Shown in pieces: positions 1 through 7,942 of a DNA stretch of 64,000 bases. This DNA comes from Alteromonadaceae bacterium BrNp21-10 (GTDB lineage Bacteria; Pseudomonadota; Gammaproteobacteria; Enterobacterales; Alteromonadaceae). The stretch spans positions 62,001-126,000 of the forward strand of contig JAUHQD010000001.1 of assembly GCA_030418115.1 (NCBI GenBank), given 5' to 3'. The notes under the pieces are model-generated. The model did not search any database, had not been told where the DNA came from, and was given only the letters and a program-made list of their open reading frames with translations. Within the stretch, counting starts at the first letter, position 1. Each line of letters begins with the position of its first letter. The translations under genes and the position numbers were made by a program.

Positions 1-1340
1 GCACTGAATATCCCCCATTGATTCACTGTCTCAAAGTCGCTTCGCCAGCCGATCTCTGTTTCATTTTCACCGATGGTAATAATGTCTTCCCGCACGGGAA
101 AACTAGACGCGGGCGAGCCTGCTGGTACCAGATCAGGAAAGGCTTCACCCTCTGAGCTGATCTTGTCACTTTTGCGGTAGTAAACCTTGTTGGTCCAGAC
201 AGCTTCTTCACCGATCAATGATCGCCATGTCAAACCGTACAAATCACTATCTTGTTCAGAATCTTGCAGCGCGGCATCTTCGAAATTGGGTGATGCAAAA
301 ACATGTTTGACGCCGCGAGTATAGTCCTCGTGGGTATCCATCAATAGAACTTCGAGTGTGTGATCCTGATCGATGGGTATCACCGACTTTACAATGACGT
401 CTCTTAACACAGGCTCACCAATGTCCAGTTCATCGATAGTTTCAAATAAAGCGCCGAAGTCTAGTCGCCGAGCAGACACGAGCATGGTTGCGTCTTCAGT
501 AATACCCATAGGACCGTCGTAGCCCACTTCAAAGCCTGCTAGGTCGTAGCGAAAACTGGCTGAAGGACTCGGGTTTCCATCGGCGACGTCCAGTTTGAGT
601 AGCGATGCAGCACGGCCACCATAAGCCGGTCCCCAGCCACCCGGTGAGAACTCTGCTCCGCTGATAACGTTTGGTGCGAAAATTGAGAATCGGCCACCAC
701 CACCGACATCCTCCTCTTCACCCAATGTTGCATCAAAGTGCACCGCTTTATCAAAGGGAAAGCCATCAACGAATAACAAATTATCTCTTGGGCCACGGCC
801 GCGTACACTAAAGCTTGCGAATTCACTGGCGGATGCCAGGCCAGGTAGACCGTCTAGCGAAAGGAGCGGATCTGCGCCACCACCCACAGCGCCTCGCAAC
901 GTTTCTCTGTCGAAATAGGTGCTGGAGCCTGAGGCAGATACATCAGATTGCTGCGCCCGAACCTCCACGACCTCGATGGTGTGCTCGTTAAGTTCGAATT
1001 CTAACTTGATATTTTTGCGCGTAACCACACGTACGCTCGGCTCATACAATGAAGCGAACCCGCTTTTAGCTACGTTCACCGAGTAGAGACCGGGATCAAG
1101 CTGTTCAACGACAATGCGACCTTGTGCGTCGGTTTCTAACGTTTGCGTGGAAGAGGTTTCCCGTTCCTTGATCGTGATCTGCACACTTGAGAGTGGCCGC
1201 TTAGTATTCTGATCTTTGACTATGAAAGTCAGCGCACCGGGCGCCTCTGCTGCCTTTGCAAGAAATGACATGCTAAAAAGTGGAAAGCCAATCAGCATCC
1301 ACAGCGTCAACCATGATACATGTCTGAAATGCCTGTTCAT
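1..1340 (-). CDS. TonB-dependent outer-membrane receptor, N-terminal part (cut by window edge)
   Basis: The frame is open from the ATG at 1340 to the window edge (446 codons), so the rest of the barrel lies outside. Residues 1-30 look like a signal peptide ending near LAKA. Residues about 33-118 form a carboxypeptidase-regulatory-like beta-sandwich domain. About 125-250 is the plug, with FSVRGRGPRDNLLFVDG and PAYGGRAA, followed by barrel strands. Such receptors import ligands, often oligosaccharides, using TonB energy. The start has an SD (AGAGGG, 1349-1354) and overlaps the stop of a short leader ORF by ATGA. The gene is richer in GC than the core genes of this window, which suggests transfer. 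The substrate cannot be read from the sequence; nearby glycosidases point to a polysaccharide. Confidence 0.85.
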   Translation of the reverse strand, partial: MNRHFRHVSWLTLWMLIGFPLFSMSFLAKAAEAPGALTFIVKDQNTKRPLSSVQITIKERETSSTQTLETDAQGRIVVEQLDPGLYSVNVAKSGFASLYEPSVRVVTRKNIKLEFELNEHTIEVVEVRAQQSDVSASGSSTYFDRETLRGAVGGGADPLLSLDGLPGLASASEFASFSVRGRGPRDNLLFVDGFPFDKAVHFDATLGEEEDVGGGGRFSIFAPNVISGAEFSPGGWGPAYGGRAASLLKLDVADGNPSPSASFRYDLAGFEVGYDGPMGITEDATMLVSARRLDFGALFETIDELDIGEPVLRDVIVKSVIPIDQDHTLEVLLMDTHEDYTRGVKHVFASPNFEDAALQDSEQDSDLYGLTWRSLIGEEAVWTNKVYYRKSDKISSEGEAFPDLVPAGSPASSFPVREDIITIGENETEIGWRSDFETVNQWGIFS

Positions 1341-1393
1341 ATTGTTATCCCTCTAAGCGTTAACCACGATGCCTGTCTCAATTTCTTGCTCAT
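1337..1393 (-). CDS. 18-codon leader ORF, a diverged copy of the receptor's own start region
   Basis: A short frame (MSKKLRQASWLTLRGITI) has a strong SD (GGAGG at 1402-1406, 8 nt before the ATG), and its stop overlaps the receptor ATG as ATGA. Its first residues mirror the receptor's MNRHFRHVSWLTLWM, and the DNA around both starts is an imperfect tandem repeat with a 53-nt period. It is most simply a duplicated translation-initiation region that now acts as a coupled leader. Whether the peptide is made or matters is unknown. Confidence 0.45.
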   Translation of the reverse strand: MSKKLRQASWLTLRGITI

Positions 1394-1406
1394 ATTGCTA
1401 TCCTCC

Positions 1407-1713
1407 AATCAACGACTGTATCTAATTGATAAATCGCTGGGAGTCTAGCAAAGCCAATGTGACTAAAATGTCGCTGAAATGTGAACACTACATCAAAGAC
1501 TGATGCATAAAGCCGGTTCATCTTAAGGAAATTACCGCCAAAAGTTTACAATAACCAAATTGGCACAAATTTGTAATTCAAACCAAACAGCGTGACCGTC
1601 CGCTTCGGGCGTGAAACCGTTGAGTGTCTAAGCCGCTAATGGCTTTAATTGTTATAAATAAATGGCTGTCTTTTTCGTTTGACGATTGGAGATCGTCAGT
1701 AAATCCAGCGCTC
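1407..1713. other. Intergenic region between the receptor and GH39 genes
   Basis: This 307-nt stretch holds no convincing gene. It should carry the promoter of the receptor unit on the minus strand, but I could not choose one with confidence. It contains a 25-nt element at 1598-1622 that recurs at 3976-4000. Confidence 0.5.
1598..1622 (+). repeat. 25-nt direct repeat, copy A
   Basis: The block beginning GTCCGCTTCGGGCGTGAA matches the block at 3976-4000 in 21 of 25 positions and in the same orientation. The two copies bracket the GH39 gene and the sulfatase remnant. Confidence 0.5.
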
Positions 1714-3402
1714 TCAATCCGGTGTTAACACCAAAAATGATATGCCTTGGCGTGGTAAGGTAAAATTCAAGGTTGTTGCGCTGTGGGCAATGTTGAGTTG
1801 CGCTGGCGCAGCGTCGATTGTTTTAAGCTCGGCTGCCTTTAATAATTCAGTTCGCTGTGTTTGTGATGGAGCGATTGGCGAGCCCATTTTTAACCAGGCG
1901 GCGTAACTATTGGAATGATCTTTATCAATTCTGTAGTGTTTAAGACTGGCACTTTTGGCAAAACTTTTTGGCAAACCTTGCAAATTAATTTGTACTGCGG
2001 CATCGGGGCCAACGACATCGTCATCATGATAGTGCCATACAAGTACACTGAGTCTGTCAGCATCAAGTGATGCCCTTACCCCCACATCAGCTGTACCGCG
2101 CACACCATCAGCCATTATGTCGTCGAGCTTCGCTTGTGCACTCGATGCCGAGAACACAAAATTGCCACCCATTTTGGCAAACAGTTTAAAAGCATTCATA
2201 ACTGGCAGATCAATACCTGCCGATGTCAGCTGACGAAAACCGGCAAAGTAGGGTTGGTCTTCAAATTCAAATGACCATGACAAAATGCCATCCAATAATA
2301 TTCCATGTCGATCCGCGAGTTCCTCCAAGCGAGCAAAGGAAGCGGCTGTGTAACTGGAATAGAGTGTGCCGTTTCTGTAGGCATTTGCTGGCCCCTGACA
2401 AGCAGCGCAGCCCTCTGGATCGGACTCTCCAATAATGACTGGCTTGGTTTTCATGATCGGATCAGCAGCAATCTGAACAAACTCATTATCTGCTGCACGT
2501 AAATGGGTATCCAAGCCCATGCGAACATAGGACGCACCATTTTCCTGTTGCATGATAGTGGGGGCACCTTTGGCATGAAACGACAGGAAGTCAGTTGGTG
2601 TATTATTTTCCTGAACATGCTGAATGAATTTTGTCATGAAATTATCGCCCGCACCGGCGATATCAGGGCCACCAACACGCGCGTCGGGCAATGCACGGCG
2701 CACACCACGAATGGCGTGATCATGTAATTTAAAAAATTCGGCTTGTGTACCGGCCCAATAATATTGTGGCAAATTAGCTTCATTCCAGGTTTGCCAATAC
2801 CAGGTGGCCACTTCTTCACGGCCGTAACGCTCAACACAATGCGTCACCCATTGAAAAACCAATTCTTCCCAACGTGCGTAATCGCTTGGTGGATAAGCCC
2901 AACCAGTACGAATATCTCCACTGCCAGGGCGAAAATTATGTTGGTAAGGTTGTGGCTTAACAGAAAGCGCTTCTGGCATAAAGCCAATTTCAACATAGGG
3001 GCGAATGCCACGCTCACGATAAGTATCAAAAATCCTGTCGACTATCGTCCAGTCATAAACAGGATTGCCTTTTGCATCTTCTGTATAGGCATTAGTGGAG
3101 CCCCATTTAAGCGCGGGGGTTCCATCTCCTGTTGTTAATAAATTGTGGGTCCGAAAATACACATTATCCGGCGCAAGCGCGCCTAAAGTCGAAAGGGTTG
3201 TGCGCCCATCTTTCATCGTTGCGTAGTTAGCTTCATCCGCACCAAAAAAGCGCCAAACAGGATTAACTTTTTCCAAGGTTTGTTTGGCATCAACGTTTAT
3301 GTTAACCGGAAAAGATTCTGCTTGCGCCAGTGCGACGAACCCAGTTGTTATAAGCCAAATAAAAGTGGTAACTACTTGCTTATTAATTAATTTTGCCTGC
3401 AT
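1714..3402 (-). CDS. Exported glycoside hydrolase, GH39-like (beta-xylosidase / alpha-L-iduronidase fold)
   Basis: A 562-residue protein with an N-terminal signal peptide (cut near ALAQA, about residue 28). A TIM-barrel region covers roughly 45-430, followed by a beta-rich C-terminal domain. The pair expected of a retaining clan GH-A enzyme is visible: acid/base Glu208 in TWNEAN and probable nucleophile Glu326 in IIGESDPEG. GH39 members remove xylose or iduronate from glycans. The neighbouring GH105 enzyme and sulfatase remnant would suit action on a sulfated, uronate-containing algal polysaccharide such as ulvan, but substrate is inference. The family call could shift to a related clan GH-A family. 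The gene is preceded by the sulfatase remnant on the same strand. Confidence 0.8.
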   Translation of the reverse strand: MQAKLINKQVVTTFIWLITTGFVALAQAESFPVNINVDAKQTLEKVNPVWRFFGADEANYATMKDGRTTLSTLGALAPDNVYFRTHNLLTTGDGTPALKWGSTNAYTEDAKGNPVYDWTIVDRIFDTYRERGIRPYVEIGFMPEALSVKPQPYQHNFRPGSGDIRTGWAYPPSDYARWEELVFQWVTHCVERYGREEVATWYWQTWNEANLPQYYWAGTQAEFFKLHDHAIRGVRRALPDARVGGPDIAGAGDNFMTKFIQHVQENNTPTDFLSFHAKGAPTIMQQENGASYVRMGLDTHLRAADNEFVQIAADPIMKTKPVIIGESDPEGCAACQGPANAYRNGTLYSSYTAASFARLEELADRHGILLDGILSWSFEFEDQPYFAGFRQLTSAGIDLPVMNAFKLFAKMGGNFVFSASSAQAKLDDIMADGVRGTADVGVRASLDADRLSVLVWHYHDDDVVGPDAAVQINLQGLPKSFAKSASLKHYRIDKDHSNSYAAWLKMGSPIAPSQTQRTELLKAAELKTIDAAPAQLNIAHSATTLNFTLPRQGISFLVLTPD

Positions 3403-3514
3403 AAATCAAAGTCCATTAGCTGAATAATTTATTGTGCTGAAAATCTAAGACTCAGTCCTAGCTAATTCAAATTATCAGAGCATATTAAAATTAACATGAC
3501 GATATTTTTATTCC

Positions 3515-3838
3515 CTATTGTTTTATAGGCTTTTGTGTTGCTCCACGTAATACTGCGCCACTGTAAAAACGTTCGGTGTAAGGCACGTTATCTTCACCAT
3601 TATAGTTTTCTAATCTGGTAAATAAACGGGTTCTTAGATTGGCTATTATGTTCAGGTAGGACTGGTCATTGATCAGATTCTGTAATTCACGGGGATCATT
3701 GTTTATGTCATACAATTCCTCGGTATCCCACACTCCATGATGCGTAATGAATTTAAAATAAAAGGTGTTGTAGTCAAATTTAAAAATAGCTTTCCTGTCA
3801 ATCTGTTTGTCCGATGTTGAAAATCGAAATTGCTTCTG
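3515..3838 (-). pseudogene. C-terminal remnant of a sulfatase gene
   Basis: About 108 codons are open between a TGA at 3839-3841 and the stop at 3515. The middle reads THHGVWDTEELYDINNDP and continues with NLI, matching the conserved C-terminal block of family S1 sulfatases (ELYDL..DP.E..NL), and the end (VPYTERF, GAVLRG) also fits their tails. The catalytic N-terminal half with the C/S-x-P-x-R formylglycine motif is absent upstream, so this cannot be an active sulfatase. Only GTG and other weak starts exist in frame. It is probably the relic of a deletion inside a former polysaccharide-use locus. Confidence 0.65.
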
Positions 3839-3975
3839 TCAACAATGTCGCACCTGCTGACATTAATTGTGATGTCTCGATTTGCCATTTTTAATGGCAA
3901 GCTGTGTGAAAAATAAAATCACCAACATACCGCTTTAGAGTAGTGTTTTTGCCGTTCAACCTGATAAGTTATTTA

Positions 3976-4000
3976 GTCCGCTTTGGGCGTGAAGCAGTGG
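3976..4000 (+). repeat. 25-nt direct repeat, copy B
   Basis: The block beginning GTCCGCTTTGGGCGTGAA differs from the block at 1598-1622 in 4 of 25 positions, and both lie in non-coding DNA. The surrounding 3839-4046 stretch holds nothing else that I recognise. Confidence 0.5.
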
Positions 4001-4046
4001 TGTATTTACGTCTGCTTTTGGTCGATAGTTGCTGGTAAAACACTTT

Positions 4047-4778
4047 TTAGCCCCACATCGGGCGCACTTTGCTTTTCTCTAACGCTATTTCTGTGCCGGT
4101 TAAATTGCTCCACAGTGCGATGCCCGCGCGTTGTTCAATATAATTGGTAGAAACACGATAAGCTTCCACTGGCTTATTCAGGCTTTCATTCGCCATCTCA
4201 AAGGCCCACATTCTTAACTTGCCGTTTTTCTCTTCCGCCAAAATAGATTTAAAAAAGTGACTGGGTACGGGCACGCTAATACCGTTATTGTCATTTTCGC
4301 CAATCAGGATAATGGGTTGAAAAAAATCGAAGATTGGCCCGCTGATCACGTAGGTTTCCAGTACATTCGGTTGTTCATCCAATTCGCGAATGGCGGTTTC
4401 TAGTAAGCGCCATTTCTGGCGGTTAAATGCTGGGGTTTGTGGTGACATATTCGACAGTAAAAAGGTTTCGCTATTTTCGATATTGCTATCGTTATGATTG
4501 GCACTGGCGACCAGATGACCGCGATCATAGCCACTGCTGCGGTAGTCACTAAGGTCGGCTCGAAATTGTTGGGGAATACGAAAATCGGGGCGGAAGTTAT
4601 TTAGGCGCTCAATACTTCGTAAAATATCCTTATTTGGGTCAACAATTTCTAGCGCCCATTTGGCCTGACGAAAATAGTAGGAATAACCTACGCTAAAATA
4701 ACGATTAAGTAGTACCTGATCGGCTGCTGGGCAGCCGTAGCGCAGTTCGGGTTTGGCAGACAAGCTAAGGTGATCCAT
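4047..4778 (-). CDS. DNA/RNA non-specific endonuclease (NUC1 / Serratia nuclease family)
   Basis: A 243-residue beta-beta-alpha-metal nuclease. The catalytic DRGH motif is at residues 85-88 (His88 as general base), and the metal-ligand asparagine is expected at Asn119 in PAFNRQKW, after NMSPQTP. The spacing fits the family, which cleaves DNA and RNA with little sequence preference. No signal peptide is visible at the chosen start; most relatives are secreted or periplasmic, so the protein is either intracellular, exported another way, or has lost its leader. It lies between polysaccharide-related genes but has no obvious link to them. Confidence 0.85.
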   Translation of the reverse strand: MDHLSLSAKPELRYGCPAADQVLLNRYFSVGYSYYFRQAKWALEIVDPNKDILRSIERLNNFRPDFRIPQQFRADLSDYRSSGYDRGHLVASANHNDSNIENSETFLLSNMSPQTPAFNRQKWRLLETAIRELDEQPNVLETYVISGPIFDFFQPIILIGENDNNGISVPVPSHFFKSILAEEKNGKLRMWAFEMANESLNKPVEAYRVSTNYIEQRAGIALWSNLTGTEIALEKSKVRPMWG

Positions 4779-4848
4779 GATCTTTCCTTATATGATCAAT
4801 GAATATAGTGTTGTCCTATTATTGTCGTTTGTCTGTTAAATAACCAGT

Positions 4849-5979
4849 TTACTCAAGTACCATCATTTCTGATGCTGCCAATAAAAAGGCACCAACACCA
4901 TAATATTGAGTATCACTGGCGAGTACTTGATCCGGTGCATTGCCAATTTGTTGTACCCAGCCTAGTTTGCCATCTTTATCCACGGCGCTAACCAGTGCTG
5001 GCCACGCCTTTTGCACCACCGGTAGGTATTCGGTTTTATCTAATATGCCTTGATTGATGCCCCAACTGATACCAAAGGTCACAAAAGCGCTGCCACTGGT
5101 TTCTTTTAGTGGCTGATGTTCAAAATCCATTAAAGAAGAAGCCCAGAGTCCGGCGTCGGTTTGAATTGCTTTAAAGCGTGCAGCCATTTCTGTATATAAA
5201 GTGAGTAATGTGGCACGGGCAGGGTGGCTTTCTGGCATTTGCTCTAATAACAATGGGATACCGGCGAACACCCAGCCGTTACCGCGACTCCAGAATATTT
5301 TATTGCCATGCTCACTGCGCTTTTCAAAAAAGCGACTGTCACGATAAAATAAATGTAGCTCTTTGTCGTACAGGTAGTCTTGGGTTGCTGCGTATTCTTT
5401 GAGGCCAAAATTTAAATATTTTTCATCACCGGTTACTTTGGATAAGGCGGCCCATACTGGCGGCGCCATAAACAGTGCATCGCTCCAGCACCAACGACGT
5501 TGGCAGGTACCCTCAGATTGAGGATCAGGATTGCTAAGAAACTCCAGACTATTGCTGGCGTTATAATTAATTATCCCATCGAATACCGCTTGTGTTGGCT
5601 CGTAGTGCTTGGGTAATCTTCCTTGTGGCAATGCTAAATAAATCTGGCCGATGGCGTGATCATCGGCATGCCAAGTCAATGGTCCCAATTGCCACTTGTT
5701 GGATTCTGCCAGTTGTAGCAACACTTGCTGATAATTTGCATTGTTAGTGACATGCGCCCAACGCGTTAAGCCAACATAGAAGGCGGCTTGTACCCAACCT
5801 TTGGTTAAGCCTGTTTGATCTTTGTAGGTGCGAATATAATCAACGGAGTCACGGTGCTGCAATTGCCAATCAGCGACGGTATTGGCGATGGCAATCACTT
5901 GTTTATCCGCTTGGGTTGCGAAACTAGCGCCAGACCACAGTATGCATAATGAGGCGATTGTGAGAATTATTTTTTTCAT
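4849..5979 (-). CDS. Exported GH105 unsaturated rhamnogalacturonyl/glucuronyl hydrolase
   Basis: A 376-residue protein with a signal peptide (residues 1 to about 21, ending SFA) and an (alpha/alpha)6-barrel. Conserved GH105/GH88 blocks are WHADDHAIGQ (about 103-112), WCWSDALFMAPP (163-174) with the likely catalytic Asp167, and WSRGNGWVFAG. The family hydrates the 4,5-double bond of the unsaturated uronic acid left at chain ends by polysaccharide lyases, freeing the next sugar. It therefore implies a lyase elsewhere in the genome (pectin, rhamnogalacturonan or ulvan type). The nuclease gene ends this block downstream. Confidence 0.88.
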   Translation of the reverse strand: MKKIILTIASLCILWSGASFATQADKQVIAIANTVADWQLQHRDSVDYIRTYKDQTGLTKGWVQAAFYVGLTRWAHVTNNANYQQVLLQLAESNKWQLGPLTWHADDHAIGQIYLALPQGRLPKHYEPTQAVFDGIINYNASNSLEFLSNPDPQSEGTCQRRWCWSDALFMAPPVWAALSKVTGDEKYLNFGLKEYAATQDYLYDKELHLFYRDSRFFEKRSEHGNKIFWSRGNGWVFAGIPLLLEQMPESHPARATLLTLYTEMAARFKAIQTDAGLWASSLMDFEHQPLKETSGSAFVTFGISWGINQGILDKTEYLPVVQKAWPALVSAVDKDGKLGWVQQIGNAPDQVLASDTQYYGVGAFLLAASEMMVLE

Positions 5980-6053
5980 CTTAATATCCTGATTTTACTG
6001 AGTATTAATAAATTAACATCAGCATAACAGCAAATATTAAGATGAAGCTATTG

Positions 6054-6079
6054 ATGCTGACTTTTTAGTCAGCATTTTT
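6054..6079 (+). terminator. Hairpin with T-run facing the plus strand, between two minus-strand genes
   Basis: A perfect 9-bp stem (ATGCTGACT / AGTCAGCAT) with a TTTT loop is followed on the plus strand by TTTT. On the minus strand, the direction of both neighbouring genes, no T-run follows. As drawn it would stop plus-strand (antisense) transcription, although the hairpin could also protect the 3' end of the lipoprotein mRNA. Confidence 0.5.
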
Positions 6080-6111
6080 ACGTAGCCAGAACTAGAGATA
6101 AGTCGCAATAA

Positions 6112-6678
6112 TCAGGGTAATTCTTGCAGTAAGGCTTGGATAGTCTTTGAGTCCACACCTAAGTCAGATAGTTTTTGATGTATAAATTGTGCCTGATTAG
6201 CCGACTCTAAGCGCTGTTTATCCAAACCAATTTGCGCGATGTCTTTTTTCACCAGCTCTAACGACGCTTTGATGACTTCTAAATATAATGCTTGAGTTTG
6301 CGCTGCCGTGATCTCGGTATTAATCGACAATTCACATAAACGAAACAATGATTCCCGCAAGAACAACACCATCTGGGTTTTCTCGGCCAGATTAACAATA
6401 CTCTGGGATAGCTCCCCTTTGGCTTTGGCGGAACCTTGACCGGCAATGTCCGCTTCACCTTCTAATTTTGCCACCACACCAATGGCCGCATCTGGTGCCG
6501 GTTCCGCACAGGCCTTCCAGTTCGAATTGGCGCCAGAAACAATGGTGCCGCGACGGGTTACGTCGTAATCCATCCAGTAGCTTTGTTTGCTGTCAAGCTC
6601 ATGAATTCTGGCGGGGGAGGTTAAGCTGGAACACCCGCTTACTAAAATTACTATTGCTAAATAGTGTAACGTTCTCAT
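6112..6678 (-). CDS. Predicted lipoprotein of unknown function
   Basis: A 188-residue protein starting with a lipoprotein signal; the lipobox LVSGC puts the acylated cysteine at residue 16, and the following SS suggests outer-membrane sorting. After a short N-terminal region (YWMDYDVTRRG) the rest is mostly helical, with likely coiled-coil segments (LEGEADIAGQG; LVKKDIAQIGLDKQRLES). I do not recognise the family. It stands as a single gene with its own start (SD-like AAGGATAT before the ATG). Confidence 0.75.
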   Translation of the reverse strand: MRTLHYLAIVILVSGCSSLTSPARIHELDSKQSYWMDYDVTRRGTIVSGANSNWKACAEPAPDAAIGVVAKLEGEADIAGQGSAKAKGELSQSIVNLAEKTQMVLFLRESLFRLCELSINTEITAAQTQALYLEVIKASLELVKKDIAQIGLDKQRLESANQAQFIHQKLSDLGVDSKTIQALLQELP

Positions 6679-6700
6679 TGCTATATCCTTATAGATTAAG

Positions 6701-7108
6701 TTATTTAAGCCTAGCTAAATAACTGGCTGTAAGTGGGATAATTGACTCATTTATCTGACCACACCACACCGCTAACTCATTACCGCTGGGTTCATTGAAG
6801 TGAAAACGACGGCCTCCAGGAAAACTAAAAATGGCCTTGCTAATCAGCCCTCCGGCAGATTTAACTTTTTCCATTGTGGCTTCTAAATCCGCACTATAAA
6901 ACACCAATAACGCCGCCCCGCTTTCAGTGATTGAGGACAATGGTGCTTGATAAAATCCACCATACAGCCCTTGATGATCAAATGCAGTGTATTCGGGACC
7001 ATAGTCGGTGAACTCCCAAGCGAATGCATCGATAAAGAATTGTTTGGTTGCCTTAAGGTCGGAAGACGGAAATTCCACATAATTGAGTTTTTCATGTTGA
7101 TTCATCAT
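6701..7108 (-). CDS. VOC-superfamily (glyoxalase-like) protein
   Basis: About 135 residues forming the paired beta-alpha-beta-beta-beta modules of the vicinal-oxygen-chelate fold: NYVEFPSSDLKATKQFFIDAFAW at the front and GRRFHFNEPSGNELAVW at the back, where the Glu is a usual metal ligand. These are small cytosolic metal-dependent enzymes or binding proteins; the substrate cannot be told. Two adjacent ATGs (7108 and 7105) are available, and the SD (AAGGA) sits better for the second. The 2H phosphoesterase gene lies just upstream on the same strand, so the two may be cotranscribed. Confidence 0.8.
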   Translation of the reverse strand: MMNQHEKLNYVEFPSSDLKATKQFFIDAFAWEFTDYGPEYTAFDHQGLYGGFYQAPLSSITESGAALLVFYSADLEATMEKVKSAGGLISKAIFSFPGGRRFHFNEPSGNELAVWCGQINESIIPLTASYLARLK

Positions 7109-7126
7109 AGGTCCTTTATTCGTTAT

Positions 7127-7858
7127 TCATGTCTGTACTGATTTACCCAGCTTAAATTTGTGCAAGCATTGTGACTGGCGTTGATACCAGTCGTTAAATA
7201 CTAGCTCAATTTGTGTGATGGCCAACCGACCAAAATACTGTTGCCGCCATGGTTGTAACGCTGCCATAAAAGCTTGGGATTGCACTAAAGCCGACTGGAA
7301 ACGCATTAAAGTACAATGTGCTGTTTGCAGAGTATAGCGGGCATCAATGGAATGCATCAGGGAGCTGGCTTTAAATTGCTGACGTAATTGTTGGCGAAGT
7401 GTTGTTAATGTTTCGGAGCGTGGGTAGCCTTGCGCCAAAATGGCTGCTGGTGAGGCCGTAACACCTTTAAATTCAATGTTTAAGGCCGGGATATTTTTCA
7501 GGCACTGTTCGATAAGCACAATATAATCGTCAATATTCACTTTATTCAGAGTGAAGCCATCCTCACAAGAAATAATCGACAGCAGGGTAATATGGCGGTC
7601 ACTGTTGGGGTAATAATATTGTTCAGGGGCTAGCTGTTGTAACGGCGCGATAGCAGCATTCAGTTGATTATTAATATGACTATCTATACGCGCTAATAGC
7701 GTGATGCCGCGGCGATTGTCGGTGCTATCAGCAATTAATGGGTCAATATCCACATTACCAGTCGCTATCGAGTTGGCAGAGTGTTGCCACATTTTTTGGT
7801 AATGCACTTGCAGTGATTGGATATTTGTTAATGCTGGGGCGGTATCCTGATGAGCCAA
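7127..7858 (-). CDS. 2H phosphoesterase superfamily protein (2'-5' RNA ligase / LigT-like)
   Basis: A 243-residue protein with the two HxTx signatures that define the superfamily: His89-Ile-Thr91 (RHITLLSI) and His181-Cys-Thr183 (AHCTLMRF), about 90 residues apart as expected. Relatives act on 2',3'-cyclic or 2'-5' phosphodiesters in RNA or nucleotides. It begins with TTG at 7858, supported by an SD (AGGAA, spacing about 5) and lack of a better ATG. The exact reaction is unknown. Confidence 0.75.
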   Translation of the reverse strand: MAHQDTAPALTNIQSLQVHYQKMWQHSANSIATGNVDIDPLIADSTDNRRGITLLARIDSHINNQLNAAIAPLQQLAPEQYYYPNSDRHITLLSIISCEDGFTLNKVNIDDYIVLIEQCLKNIPALNIEFKGVTASPAAILAQGYPRSETLTTLRQQLRQQFKASSLMHSIDARYTLQTAHCTLMRFQSALVQSQAFMAALQPWRQQYFGRLAITQIELVFNDWYQRQSQCLHKFKLGKSVQT

Positions 7859-7942
7859 AACAATTCCTGTTATTTAGTTAAAAAGTGCGATGCTGTTTCA
7901 AGGATTAAAAGTACCAACATAATTTATGTAAATACAACTGAA

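Noticed and set aside
539-826. Short minus-strand frame in the first kilobase as a separate gene
   Set aside because: The receptor frame is open through this whole stretch on the same strand, so the short frame is a shadow.
2743-3138. 131-codon plus-strand frame opposite the GH39 gene
   Set aside because: It lies wholly within a well-supported minus-strand gene, has no motif and reads as a shadow frame.
3703-3900. 65-codon frame next to the sulfatase relic as part of the sulfatase
   Set aside because: It is in a different frame and shows no sulfatase motif; the matching residues continue in the frame that ends at 3515.
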